In this document: positions 24,333 to 30,900 of the stretch, in pieces | How the letters are laid out: each line of letters begins with the position of its first letter | Position numbering within the stretch: position 1 is the first letter of the stretch | Assembly (NCBI GenBank): GCA_037389465.1 | Contig: JAZARR010000202.1 | Coordinates: 1 to 64,000, forward strand | DNA length: 64,000 nt | Source of the DNA: Baylisascaris procyonis | Taxonomy: Eukaryota > Nematoda > Chromadorea > Rhabditida > Ascarididae | Direction: 5' to 3' | Program-made: the position numbers and the translations under genes | The notes under the pieces: model-generated | The model's input: the letters and a program-made list of their open reading frames with translations, nothing else | What the model was told of the DNA's origin: nothing | Databases searched by the model: none

Positions 24333-27300
24333 ATTTCCTATAAAAATAAGGGAATCGAAATAAGAATAAAACTGAAGTAAATGTCGAAATTTTTTCGACT
24401 GAAATATACTAAAAAGAAGTGCGAATTCATCGTTATAAAGTCATAAAATATTTTATGCGAATTCTTTATGTGTGGTCTGCAAAATAAAATATTAGTTATA
24501 TAGCGATTGCAATCAACAAATTTACATATATCCGCTTGGTAGTATTTCCCATTGGCGCAGTTATTGCCCATGCATATATGAGCGATTTCATATATGGATT
24601 TGTCCTCTTTGATTAATACCTAATCTTGAATATTTCCAAGAGCGAAGCATTAGAAAATATGTGAAGAGAGGCTTAAAACATCTTTAGATGAGAGGATTGA
24701 GATGACGAATGCCAATCCTTTCCTTCATATTCAAGAAATATTCATAATTTTCGATGTAAACATGTTAAGAATGCATTAATGATCATAGTGATGCAATAAT
24801 CGAAAAGCTTTTCTCATATGACAACAAGTAAGATAAGCAACTAAATGGAAATGCTCAACGAAGTAGAAAAAAAATAATATTCATAAATAATTGCTGAGGA
24901 TTTTTGATCAGCAAGTACCATATAAAATGCATAATCGATGAACTTTGGAATCTATTAGTGTATTTAAAATTATTTAAAATTCTTTAAAATCAGAAAAACG
25001 ACAGCGCATACACTTGAAAAAATCAAAATCACTCGTTTGCTTTTCTCTGTTCAAGCAGAGAAAACTCAGCAACGATCCTCATGCAGCAGTTATGGTGACG
25101 TCTCGATCGATATGCACCATAAAATATGCATCTTATGAAATCGCTTCGAAAGCGCTCTCAGTTACCGTAGTCTGGCATTACAAATAAGCTGAAATCCCCC
25201 TCCCCCCTCCCCATCCGCCCCGAAAACGACGACGACGACGACGACGACGGTGATGTTGATCACAATTAAAATAATAGAATCATTGACTGGTGTATCGATT
25301 TGAAATTCAAATGTTGACTATATCCATTTTTCAACTATATCAGTCAGCCGTATTAACCAAAATGAAATATTAGAAATAGAAATTTTCAAAAAGAAAACAT
25401 TCCTCGCACAAACATAAATTAAAACGAAAATCTAAATATTTGGATAGCTATCGTTGTAAATATTATCTCTTATAAAGAATTCCTTAATTCATTAAATGGG
25501 ATGAGAAATTAAACATCTACCTGCAAGAAAAATGACAACTGAATTACAGTTATTTGCACTCAATAAGGATATAGCATCCCTTATAAAGCTATCGATATAG
25601 TTGTATTGATCGATATCGATTGAGAAATCAATCAGCCCTATTAATCGATTATAGTGATCAGATTTGTAGCCTAATCGAGGAAGCGGAAATCCCCCTTCCT
25701 GAAGTCATGAAACAATCTGAATGTCACTATGATAGCGCTCGCTAAAAGACAAAAATATATATTTCTCCTATATCTAAAACTCTATTCTTGAGATATCAAT
25801 GTTTCATTTCAATTCTCAAAGAGAAATTATGTCTACGGTATTGATAAAGAGAGTAAAATTTGTTTAATTATATAAAAAAAAGAAAATCGTTTGCTTACCT
25901 GTTTCGGGAACAACGCTTAATTCGGGCACTATACTGACAATTGTACGATCCTCTCGTAATGATCCGACCAACTCGTCTGCACCACCAAGATCAATAATCG
26001 GCGCTAAAATTTTATCACTAAATTTTAGAAAAAAAATTAATTAAACTAATTTCTTAGAGAAAATGAAAATTTTAGCATTTTTATATTGAAATTCGGAGAT
26101 CTATAAGGATAAAGAGATAATATTAGGGTTCAATACTTGTTTCTCTACTAATCTCTGTAATAAAATTTAAAACTGATGCATGATTAAAAAATATTGCTAA
26201 TAATTTATACGCAAATATTCAGCAATCTTAAAATATGACACATGCTATATGCTAATATTAAATTTAATTCTAGAATTCAACAAAATAATATTGAGATTTT
26301 TTTAAGTCACCAAAAAAATTGACGTCGATTTCTTTTAATCGTCGCTGTTGCAAAAAAAAAAAACAAGAAAAAAATTCAACCAAATAAATATGAAAAAATT
26401 ATAGAATCAATAATAATTTGCAAATTTCAGTATGTGTCTTCGTATGTGGTTATATTAATTTTCTGCCCTAAATTCGTTGAAATGAACAGTGGTCCATTTT
26501 CACATTACCTAACTTACAGGTATTTTCCTTTTCTCATGTTTGAAAATTCATTAAATCCATTTTTAACGTTATACTTTCGAATTAGTCATTTCGAGCAAAA
26601 TTTCCTTCCCAACAAGAACACTATTACTTGGCTCGAAAAATTTTTGAAGGAAGAGGAGCGAATTATGGTCTAACGTTGAATAACCTTTAAGAAAAATTTT
26701 ATTAATGAAAAATATACGAGAGTTTCTTTTAAACGATAGAATAATATAATTTCCAATATTTTCTTAATGAAAGAAGATATTTAAGAAAAAAATTATTTAG
26801 AGAATATTTAGTGCAATAACTAAGCTCAACGGATTAGAATTGCTTTAATCCAAAGGAACTTCTTAATAGCTTTGAATGACTATATTTCCTTCATAAAATA
26901 TTAGTTCAGAAAACTCTTTTTTTTTTCATTGAAAAGTTTTCCCTCATTCATATAATCTGAACTATGATGCTTTCTACATACTTCCGGTTTAAAATCATTT
27001 GAATATCATCGCTTTGAGTTATATTAAGTTTTTTAAATTATCACGAGCTTAGAGCTTTCAGTCATTTCCGGGAATCCTAACTTTTAATTCAGTTTATAAT
27101 TCCATTAAAATTCAATCTATAATTTCTTCCTTTTTTGCGATCGTTTGATTGCAAAATAAACTTTCTTTTCACCTCATCTCAGAGTTTAATATTTGGGCGA
27201 CTAATCGTCTTTTTTTTTTGCGATATCAGTAAAACCAATGAATTTTTGTTTTATTGATATTTTTTTAAAATTTTCAATCTTATGTTAAATTTTTGTTAAA

Positions 27301-30300
27301 TTAATTTTTTTTTTGTTTTATTGAAGTCAGTTTTCGATCAGCATAATCGTGTATATTACATCTTTCTTTATTCAATCTTATGTTTTGAATGTTTTTTTAA
27401 AATTTTGATTGCACGTTAAAGATTTCATTAAACAACAACAACAACCGCAACAATTAGCAGCATTTCCGCTCCAATTCTATTAAGGTCTTATAGCAACGTT
27501 ATGTCTGCGAGTGTTTATTTGTCTGTCTGTTTGTCTGTTTGCTAATTCAATTTATGGATGTTCAACTATGATGAAATTTAATAAATATAAAGTACTATAT
27601 ATTTTTAGTGTCGTTACGATTAGCCATTTCTAAGCTGACTTATTGCCACTTAAGGGTGCCATAAATTTCCACATCAAATTATGTTCTGCTCTCAATCGAG
27701 TAGCGCTCCAAAAAACGAATTTTTTAGTTCTCGAATTGTGCGAGCGGTCGACTTCGCTCGGAAATACCTTATTAGGTCTAGACAACCGGCTGGTTTAACG
27801 GGATTAAAATGCGAGAAAAAAAAAAAAAAGCCGAACAAATCGCTGTTGCCTCTTTGATGTGTTTTTCTTCAATAAGTAAAAAAAGCCTAAAAAAAAAAAA
27901 AAAAAAAAAATAGCGAACAGGAGCGCAAAGTAAGGAAATTTTCGAGTGATAGCGATTGCCTTACATTTATTTCCGTTAGCTAGTTGTCAACGATAGCAAA
28001 GCAATTAACAACCCTCTAGGGAGTATGGGGCATAACGGCTAAACGTTCATCAAAAGTGCACAACGACGCCAAATGAACGATATTACGAAAATGAATGTTA
28101 TCACGAAAATCTATGTGAAAGATTTCTGCATATTAGCGACGATAAAATACAGCCAAATATGCCTTCAAATAATATGAGATTTATCTAACATCCCTCATAT
28201 GATGTTATAATCAGCCATTGTTATTATATAATATCTATTATGGCCTATATATAACATAATACATCCAAATATTATATATAATATAATATAATGCACTCAG
28301 GTGTTATATACTATATAACATGAGGCGTCTAAGCTTTAAATATAATAAAATATAGCGCATCTAGATACTACACGTCATATGTTATACTAATAGACGTAAC
28401 TGTTACAACAAACAAACTCTGCATACCACAACTAAAGCTTTATTAGTCATTTTCTTCTATAAGATATTTGCTCGACAAGTGGAATTTTCCGCACAAAAAT
28501 TACGTATCACGATTCAAGCGAAAAAGCTTTCTCGGTTCCTTTGTTCGATATTCGCAAAAGGTAAACAATTTACTTTAGCTCATTCTCGCTTAATAACAAG
28601 CGAAATCTCTGTCTACATATATTATTTGATCAAAAATTTTTTGGCAACTATGTTTTCAGATTTCAATAGTGCTGAATTTCAAGGATTCTAGAATTGGAAG
28701 TCGTTTATAGCTATCAGAAATCATTTATATTTGAAGATTGTCGTATCATGTGATAGTATATTTCTTTTATTCGACTATGTGAAAAATTGCTTAAAAATTT
28801 ACAAGACAAAGGTTGAATTATTATCTATTTTTTCGATGAATGGAAGATAGAATCGGCATTGATATGAACATATGCAAAATTCCTCCCTCCCATAAAAGCG
28901 TATAGCATTTAAAGAGATGAATGTTGCACATGCAATCTAATCCATGCATCCCAATTGATAAATCGATTCGCCTTGGTTAATAAAATTTTCGGCAGCATCT
29001 TGCTGCTCTCTTCCATTGAGGTCACTCTAATTAGCAACGATGGGTTAGCTTATGCACTATTGCTATAGATTGTGAGTGTTCCCGAAACGAAAATTGTCAA
29101 CATGAATGAATCTAGATCAAATATACGCCTACGACTGTTTTGTTTACATAGGGTATATACTCACCAATTTGTTCAGATTGTTTCTTTATTCATAAAGGAA
29201 AAATCGATGATTTCGATTAAAAAATTTCTGATTTTTTAATGAATTTCAACAATTTTTTATGGAAATAAAAAATCAGATATGATGCAATTCAACTCAAGAT
29301 TACTGAGGCTAAAATTATGAAATTTGGCAAATATATTGCATACCACAGGTTTAAACCTCATGTTTTTTTCTTAAAGTTAAAAAATTCAAAATTTCTTAAA
29401 CGCTACCTCAAGATGATCCATTAAGTTCGAAAAAAATTGCAAATGCTTATAGGTGGAAAAAAATCCGCATAAATTTTACATCGATAGGTTTTCTATTCTA
29501 AAACAATGGGAGCACAACAAAGAAATCCACAAATTTGTTAAGAAGTTTTATGACAGCCGTATTTATTAGAACATCAAAGTTTTATTAATGCTTATTTATC
29601 ATGTATTGATAACTTCTAAAACTTGCTGATTATGAACTTGGGATATAAAAGCACATCTATCGTATCGGCTTTTCTTTCACATTTCAACTTTTATACGTTT
29701 GCTATATGAGGCCGTCGAGAATGACAACCAATTCAATGAACTACTACCGCTTGGTTAGCACTTCACTAAGCACGCAAATCTACTTTACTAGACAAACGAT
29801 AAATTTAACGATCACCGGAAAATTTTCACTAAAAATGCAAATTTGTTGATACAACGTTTATGAACAATTCAACTGCTTGAATATTAGTTTTGCATACAAA
29901 TATTTAGACGACAAACACAGACAGACGCATATAGACAAATAAAAGTTGATCATCATAAAGAAACCAACAAATCTGAACTAAATGAACTTTGAATGCGTTC
30001 CTCTAAGCAAATTCAACTAGCAAACAAAATTTCATCGAAAGATCAGAAAATTACCGTTTTAAAGTAATTATTAATGAAAATTGACAGCTGAAAAAGTTGA
30101 ATTTCCCGATAACAACAGAGAATTGGCCAAAGGGTTACTGTAAGAGGCTTATTAGCATTATAGAATGATTGACAAGAGACGATGTATGTTAGTTCTAAAT
30201 GTGATTTGCTGTCACATTTCGCAAACGTTGGACTCTAAATTGAAACATTCTTAAAGCATTCAGTTTCGCACCAGTCAATGCTTGCACAATTATTGCGTAA

Positions 30301-30852
30301 GCAATAATCGCGAGAAAAAGAGGGAACAACGGATAAACGAGTAGAACGGAAGTGGAGAAACACATGAAGAAGGTTGTTGCCTTCGATTATTCAAGAAAAG
30401 TTTTGGCTGTAAAAAACCTAAAAAATCTGTAAATTCAACTTTGGCTTTCAAAAAAACCAACTTGGCTGTAGAAAGATCTGAAGGAAATACAAAGGAAACT
30501 TTATTATTTGATTTTTGAATCATCAAACATATCGTCTCATCGAATCACATATTGCGTTAACCTACTCTAAGCCAATCTAAACAAAGATATAAGCATAACT
30601 AAACGCAAAAAGATCTGACTAGACCGGAAATAATTAATCTAACTTAATCTTAGTTTAATCTCACCTGTCATATTCGATTAAATGGTGTAAGGAAAACAAC
30701 AAGAGCAAATCGAAAAATATTTTAATGTAAAATGAACTTGAAACGGAAAATGTAATGAACAAGCAAACAAACAAATAAATACCTCTATGATGCCGTGTGG
30801 CAATCGCTATGGCCACAATGAAAATAACCATTAACGGTACGGGACCCATCAT
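6337..30852 (-). CDS. casy-1 (CLSTN): calsyntenin, complete gene, 19 coding exons (span)
   Basis: Calsyntenins are type I membrane proteins of neurons. They act in synaptic adhesion, and as kinesin-1 cargo adaptors through the kinesin light chain; C. elegans CASY-1 is needed for associative learning. Joining the 19 exons gives 2850 nt, i.e. 949 residues, against 981 for human CLSTN1. All 18 introns are GT-AG and every phase joins. Layout: signal peptide 1-about 20; cadherin repeat 1 about 24-140, ending with the calcium-linker DTNDHAPEF at 132-140; cadherin repeat 2 about 141-255; LNS/laminin-G about 308-541 with MNRHHF (391-396), VCDDNWH (431-437), YIDG and VVGACW (483-488); calsyntenin-specific ectodomain to about 820; membrane span about 823-844; cytoplasmic tail with MEWDDSG (865-871), an acidic stretch (903-916) and LEWDDTT (933-939). 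The two WDD motifs correspond to the mapped kinesin-light-chain sites of vertebrate calsyntenin-1. Intron lengths run from 241 bp (intron 10) to 4779 bp (intron 1). The 5' UTR and promoter are not identified. Confidence 0.95.
6477..6606. repeat. perfect 62-bp inverted repeat with 6-nt loop
   Basis: The left arm 6477-6538 is the exact reverse complement of the right arm 6545-6606; the loop is TCGCTT (6539-6544). The arms are about half GC, against about 30% around them. The right arm contains a B-box-like GGTTCGTCCCC at 6554-6564. In the calsyntenin transcript it would fold into a very stable hairpin about 65 nt upstream of the last 3' splice site. Confidence 0.97.
6545..7106 (+). mobile_element. 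SINE-like retroelement, copy 1 (5' end palindromic)
   Basis: GC-richer than its surroundings, with a tRNA-like B box near the 5' end and an internal (TA)n tract (6671-6739). The body matches the reverse complement of 7735-8046: both contain TCGTCAGnnTnCnACAGGCA, CTAACCTTCA and TATGAAGAGA followed by TTCGTAATGAAT. It ends in an AATAAATGAATAAATAAATA tail, typical of RNA-mediated insertion. Short open frames within it are not convincing proteins. Confidence 0.75.
7735..8046 (-). mobile_element. SINE-like retroelement, copy 2 (opposite orientation)
   Basis: Read on the minus strand it aligns with copy 1 along its body: TCATTCATCGTTTAGTATTG, GGGATGAAAGGCGGTGGAGC, CGTCAGTATCCGACAGGCA, CTAACCTTCACCCTACC, then TATGAAGAGACATTTGTTCG and TAATGAATGC. 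It lacks the head and the AAAT tail seen in copy 1. Divergence between the two copies looks substantial, so the insertions are not recent. Confidence 0.7.
8069..8145 (-). CDS. casy-1 (CLSTN): calsyntenin exon 18: acidic cytoplasmic stretch
   Basis: Residues 900-925, SYREEDELTEDEEEEAEHV then LPHVQNN. It corresponds to the glutamate-rich region between the two WDD motifs of vertebrate calsyntenin-1. Acceptor TTATAG, donor ACG|GTATGT, phase 1. Without splicing the frame would stop two codons later (GGT ATG TGA), removing the second WDD motif. Confidence 0.94.
8647..8776 (-). repeat. 27-bp minisatellite, about 4.8 copies, at the 5' splice site of intron 17
   Basis: On the + strand the unit starts TCATATGACGTTGTAACATA and repeats at 8647, 8674, 8701, 8728 and 8755 (last copy partial) with a few substitutions. 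The period is exactly 27 bp, nine codons. Read on the coding strand in the frame of exon 17 it gives a repeated FMLQRHMTS-like nonapeptide without a stop. It begins two bases inside the intron's GTTTGT donor region. Confidence 0.9.
8781..8896 (-). CDS. casy-1 (CLSTN): calsyntenin exon 17: first WDDS kinesin-binding motif
   Basis: Residues 862-899. MEWDDSGMNITVNPLEE is almost identical to MDWDDSALTITVNPMEK of human CLSTN1, the first kinesin-light-chain binding motif, then an acidic/serine run (SDDDDSSDGGE). Acceptor TTTTTAG, donor AAAG|GTTTGT, phase 2. If the intron is not removed, the frame stays open for about 60 more codons through a minisatellite. Confidence 0.97.
8960..9175. other. calsyntenin intron 16 (8897-9406), short internal repeats
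   Basis: Between about 9056 and 9120 the + strand has four spaced copies of TAGATCCACA-like words (AGATCCACATATGG, AGATCCACAAGG, AGATCCATAG, AGACCCACAAAT) about 15-20 bp apart, an imperfect minisatellite. Nothing coding is convincing here. Confidence 0.5.
9407..9528 (-). CDS. casy-1 (CLSTN): calsyntenin exon 16: transmembrane segment
   Basis: Residues 821-861. GGAVAVIVVICVGFLLVL begins the membrane span, aligning with ATVVIVVCVSFLVFMIILGV of CLSTN1. It is followed by KMRDTPLPRRRRTRKSQ, a basic stop-transfer stretch that places the C terminus in the cytoplasm. Acceptor TTTTCAG, donor CAA|GTAAGT (perfect consensus), phase 0. Confidence 0.96.
10116..10311 (-). CDS. casy-1 (CLSTN): calsyntenin exon 15: juxtamembrane ectodomain
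   Basis: Residues 756-820, starting MNIDTPVIAS and ending GYDVGQGAIA. Low conservation, as in vertebrates, where this stalk holds the proteolytic cleavage site. LLSHHGYD corresponds in position to VDLSGHN. Acceptor TTTCAG, donor G|GTTAGT, phase 1. Confidence 0.9.
10428..10530 (+). repeat. dispersed CTGT-rich repeat, copy A (intron 14)
   Basis: TGTTTATTCGTCTGTCTGTG and more CTGT, then TTTCAACTCGAGAATCGATG and ATAATGAAATTTGATACATA. Copies B (about 27505) and C (about 29286) share the same ordered blocks. (GTCT)n followed by an ATGAAATTTGG-type block is a pattern I know from several invertebrate repeat families; the family name is not claimed. Confidence 0.65.
11550..11711 (-). CDS. casy-1 (CLSTN): calsyntenin exon 14: calsyntenin-specific ectodomain
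   Basis: 54 codons, residues 702-755. GYREILSKIHYFNTRADSYS aligns with SYEEVLHLLRYRNWHARSLL, and VQCAMDGGRILSNELLV matches LICSELNGRYISNEFKV. Acceptor CTTCAG, donor ACC|GTAAGC, phase 0. The donor sits in a TTACGGTAAC word of the kind that recurs in the neighbouring introns. Confidence 0.95.
11740..11812 (+). repeat. (AAAT)n microsatellite in intron 13
   Basis: About 73 bp of AAAT units with scattered ATGA and ACAA variants, starting 29 bp upstream (minus-strand sense) of exon 14. On the coding strand it is a T-rich tract that could act as a long polypyrimidine stretch for that exon. Confidence 0.85.
12552..12694 (-). CDS. casy-1 (CLSTN): calsyntenin exon 13: calsyntenin-specific ectodomain
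   Basis: Residues 654-701. LDWCKVHLKPSRDMDLEYF aligns with LDTCEVTVEGEELNHEQES of CLSTN1; it ends FEHDKQ. Conservation is moderate, but borders and phase fit (acceptor TTGCAG, donor CAG|GTGATT, phase 0). Confidence 0.92.
13410..13575 (-). CDS. casy-1 (CLSTN): calsyntenin exon 12: calsyntenin-specific ectodomain
   Basis: Residues 599-653. LTPANGYVFVQKEVDPILSI aligns with VPPVDGYVMVLQPEEPKISL, SGV follows in both, and MLPGIKITVTQNI matches LFPELRIISTITR. Acceptor ATTGCAG, donor G|GTAAGG, phase 1. Vertebrates carry an acidic insert after this point that is missing here. Confidence 0.94.
14034..14128 (+). repeat. (AAAT)n microsatellite in intron 11
   Basis: About 95 bp of nearly pure AAAT units interrupted by one TTGA and one TAGA unit, close to the 3' side of exon 11. 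Confidence 0.9.
14189..14359 (-). CDS. casy-1 (CLSTN): calsyntenin exon 11: calsyntenin-specific ectodomain
   Basis: 57 codons, residues 542-598. VVYVNSMETPTPGHRGFDI matches HISYLNSRQFPTPGIRRLKI, followed by NTSVRCADGKL for STIKCFNEATC. Acceptor TTTCTAG, donor TTG|GTTCGT (weak), phase 0. Confidence 0.95.
14601..14789 (-). CDS. casy-1 (CLSTN): calsyntenin exon 10: end of LNS domain
   Basis: 63 codons, residues 479-541. TRLVVGACWHGR and QFFKGHLSSMLYLAGKV align with TQLVVGACWQGG and QFFRGNLAGLTLRSGKL; LLCAHQCKEQL matches IDCLYTCKEGL. Acceptor TTCTAG, donor GAG|GTTAGT, phase 0. Confidence 0.96.
14845..14965 (+). mobile_element. tRNA-like pol III element, probable SINE, in intron 9
   Basis: TAGCTCAGCTGG at 14859-14870 fits the pol III A box and GGCTCGAATCC at 14903-14913 fits the B box. 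The spacing is that of a tRNA, and a T stem can be drawn with two wobbles. No acceptor stem pairs and there is no clean anticodon arm, so it is not a working tRNA. A tail TTGTTCTCGTGAACACTGC resembles the 3' end of the intron-18 elements (TTATTCGTAATGAATACTCC), which suggests a tRNA-derived SINE of a related family. It lies antisense to calsyntenin. Confidence 0.6.
15277..15366 (-). CDS. casy-1 (CLSTN): calsyntenin exon 9: LNS/laminin-G, strand with YIDG
   Basis: Exactly 30 codons, residues 449-478. VDLYIDGKKF matches TLYVDGTSH and DDWPLHRTK matches EDYPLHPSK of vertebrates. Acceptor TTTGCAG, donor CAA|GTGGTT, phase 0. The donor is far from the GTAAGT consensus but is fixed by the match to the next exon. 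Confidence 0.93.
15367..16730. other. calsyntenin intron 8
   Basis: 1364 bp. A purine/G-rich stretch lies at about 15530-15570 (GGAGGGGGATGGGAGATGG-like) and another at about 16358-16412, both strongly G-rich on the + strand and so C-rich in the transcript. Otherwise A/T-rich with no coding signal. Confidence 0.6.
16731..16906 (-). CDS. casy-1 (CLSTN): calsyntenin exon 8: LNS/laminin-G core
   Basis: Residues 390-448. MNRHHFAVYTRHCKL and AEWRWSIPEVCDDNWH align with MNRHHYSLYVHGCRL and AEFHWKLNQVCDEEWH of CLSTN1, the most conserved part of the LNS domain. Acceptor TTTTTAAG is pyrimidine-poor at its last positions; donor CAA|GTAATT, phase 0. Confidence 0.96.
16907..18097. other. calsyntenin intron 7
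   Basis: 1191 bp, with a short (TTTA)n run at about 16926-16951 and a pyrimidine-rich stretch at about 17370-17460 (+). No coding signal beyond short open frames. Confidence 0.6.
18098..18342 (-). CDS. casy-1 (CLSTN): calsyntenin exon 7: LNS/laminin-G domain, start
   Basis: Residues 308-389. CGIDAETVSLLP corresponds to LCGAAAGTAELLP. YAFDGKSNAVIVPPE matches FEFNGTQAVRIPDG, and FTLSFSMKHAKG matches FTISVWMRHGPFG; it ends NILCESDES. N-V-T gives a possible glycosylation site. Acceptor TTTTTAG, donor A|GTAAGT, phase 1. A 75-bp (TA)n tract begins 26 bp upstream of the acceptor. Confidence 0.95.
18369..18443. repeat. (TA)n microsatellite, about 75 bp
   Basis: Uninterrupted AT dinucleotides in intron 6, starting 26 bp upstream of the exon 7 acceptor. 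It is self-complementary and can extrude as a cruciform. Length polymorphism here could move the effective branch region of intron 6. Confidence 0.97.
18783..18854 (+). repeat. GA-rich low-complexity tract in intron 6
   Basis: Purine-only stretch dominated by GAGA and GGAGA units on the + strand, pyrimidine (CT-rich) in the calsyntenin transcript. Confidence 0.85.
20069..20409 (-). CDS. casy-1 (CLSTN): calsyntenin exon 6: end of cadherin 2 and linker to LNS domain
   Basis: The largest exon, residues 195-307. NTEPLNYTQAKSYILTIVAHDCG matches the NTEKLNYGKEHQYKLTVTAYDCG segment, except that I quote only its ends: NTEPLNY and VAHDCG. It closes with GCDRDDVFSAKTQT, equivalent to GCDRDTYSEKSLH of vertebrates. 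N204-Y-T is a possible N-glycosylation site. Acceptor TTTTCAG, donor AG|GTGAGG, phase 2. Confidence 0.96.
20710..20768. repeat. (TA)n microsatellite, about 59 bp
   Basis: Pure TA dinucleotides in the middle of intron 5 (20410-20936). Confidence 0.97.
20937..21064 (-). CDS. casy-1 (CLSTN): calsyntenin exon 5: cadherin repeat 2, first half
   Basis: Residues 152-194. KIYPEIARLQANDKDCG and GQICRYEIT align with YDSILRVEAVDADCS and SQICSYEII of CLSTN1, including both cysteines. Ends DGFPFAIDDQ. Acceptor ATTTTAG, donor CAG|GTTTTT, phase 0; the donor lies at the edge of a T run. Confidence 0.95.
21898..21983 (-). CDS. casy-1 (CLSTN): calsyntenin exon 4: cadherin 1/cadherin 2 linker
   Basis: Residues 123-151. 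Contains IRDTNDHAPEF, the cadherin calcium-binding linker (DxNDxxP), and ends TFDIDEG, matching VIEG at the start of cadherin 2 in vertebrates. Acceptor ATTGCAG, donor G|GTAATT, phase 1. Confidence 0.95.
22593..22683 (-). repeat. 26-27-bp minisatellite, about 3.4 copies, at the 5' splice site of intron 3
   Basis: Units start TGGCCAA(A/C)(A/G)AATAATTTC on the + strand at 22593, 22620, 22646 and 22672, with 26-27-bp spacing. The last partial unit overlaps the donor GTTTGTTGGCCA of exon 3, so every unit carries a donor-like TTTGTTGGCCA on the coding strand. Confidence 0.85.
22684..22876 (-). CDS. casy-1 (CLSTN): calsyntenin exon 3: cadherin repeat 1
   Basis: Residues 59-122. PVCRYEITSDSP opens it, matching the conserved EICGFKI strand, followed by GEIRVKEGMHLDC, which matches GVIRSKEKLDC in human CLSTN1. 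Acceptor TTTTGAG, donor AAAG|GTTTGT, phase 2. The donor is weak (GTTTGT) and abuts a minisatellite. Confidence 0.93.
23020..23094. repeat. 25-bp tandem repeat, 3 copies, in intron 2
   Basis: Unit starting AGAGTGACCCTCATATGACC repeats at 23020, 23045 and 23070; the first two copies are identical and the third has three changes. It lies 144 bp upstream of exon 3 in transcript sense. Confidence 0.9.
24285..24329. repeat. (TA)n microsatellite, about 45 bp
   Basis: Pure AT dinucleotides in intron 2. Confidence 0.97.
25195..25250 (+). repeat. C-rich tract followed by (GAC)8 trinucleotide repeat
   Basis: A run of cytosines (CCCCCTCCCCCCTCCCC) is followed by about eight CGA/GAC units at 25226-25250 in intron 2, the most CpG-dense spot of that intron. 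Confidence 0.9.
25899..26003 (-). CDS. casy-1 (CLSTN): calsyntenin exon 2: N-terminal segment before cadherin 1
   Basis: Residues 24-58, starting APIIDLGGADELVGS and ending SVVPETG. It corresponds to the start of the first cadherin repeat (human ...PPLIALDKDAPLRFAE...) but is poorly conserved. Acceptor ATTTTAG, donor G|GTAAGC, phase 1 on both sides. Confidence 0.88.
27505..27600 (+). repeat. dispersed CTGT-rich repeat, copy B (intron 1)
   Basis: TGTTTATTTGTCTGTCTGTT and TGTCTGTTTG, then after about 35 bp ACTATGATGAAATTTAATAA and ATATAAAGTA. Same block order and orientation as copy A. Confidence 0.65.
29286..29345 (+). repeat. dispersed repeat, copy C (3' half only, intron 1)
   Basis: ATTCAACTCAAGATTACTGA then AAAATTATGAAATTTGGCAA and ATATATTGCA align with the 3' half of copy A (TTCAACTCGAGAAT... 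ATGAAATTTGATACATAT). The CTGT block is absent. Confidence 0.55.
30783..30852 (-). CDS. casy-1 (CLSTN): calsyntenin exon 1: start codon and signal peptide
   Basis: Encodes residues 1-23 plus one base. The start is in good context (CACCATGATGG); two ATGs are adjacent and the first is used here. The core LMVIFIVAIAIA is hydrophobic and followed by a polar TRHHR, as in a signal peptide, so the product enters the secretory pathway. The donor is AG|GTATTT, phase 1, which joins exon 2 in frame. The assignment rests on signal-peptide character, phase match and strand order, since the sequence itself is not conserved. Confidence 0.8.
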
Positions 30853-30855
30853 GGT

Positions 30856-30875
30856 GAGCGTTTTGTGAAACGCTC
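30856..30875 (-). promoter_or_regulatory. perfect 8-bp hairpin just upstream of the calsyntenin start codon
   Basis: In mRNA sense the sequence GAGCGTTT-CACA-AAACGCTC forms an uninterrupted 8-bp stem with a 4-nt loop, ending 3 nt before the ATG. A stem this close to the start may slow scanning ribosomes. Role inferred. Confidence 0.6.
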
Positions 30876-30895
30876 TATGTCTCTATAGAGATGTA

Positions 30896-30900
30896 CCTGT
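30896..30900 (-). promoter_or_regulatory. candidate 3' splice site in the 5' UTR (cis or trans)
   Basis: In transcript sense GAATTTACAG|GTACATC lies 44 nt upstream of the start codon. The TTTACAG fits the acceptors used in this gene. It could end a 5' UTR intron or, if the organism is a nematode, accept a spliced leader. Not provable here. Confidence 0.35.

Larger units (their letters stand above)
22877..25898. other. calsyntenin intron 2
   Basis: 3022 bp holding a 25-bp tandem repeat, a (TA)n tract and a C-rich/(GAC)n block (listed separately). No exon-like segment with similarity to the missing N-terminal residues of vertebrate calsyntenin was found. Confidence 0.7.
26004..30782. other. 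calsyntenin intron 1
   Basis: The longest intron, 4779 bp. It holds dispersed repeat copies B and C, a long A run at about 27889-27910 and the short repeated TATAA words at about 28200-28400. A further coding exon between signal peptide and exon 2 cannot be excluded, but the phase-1 to phase-1 join needs none. Confidence 0.65.
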
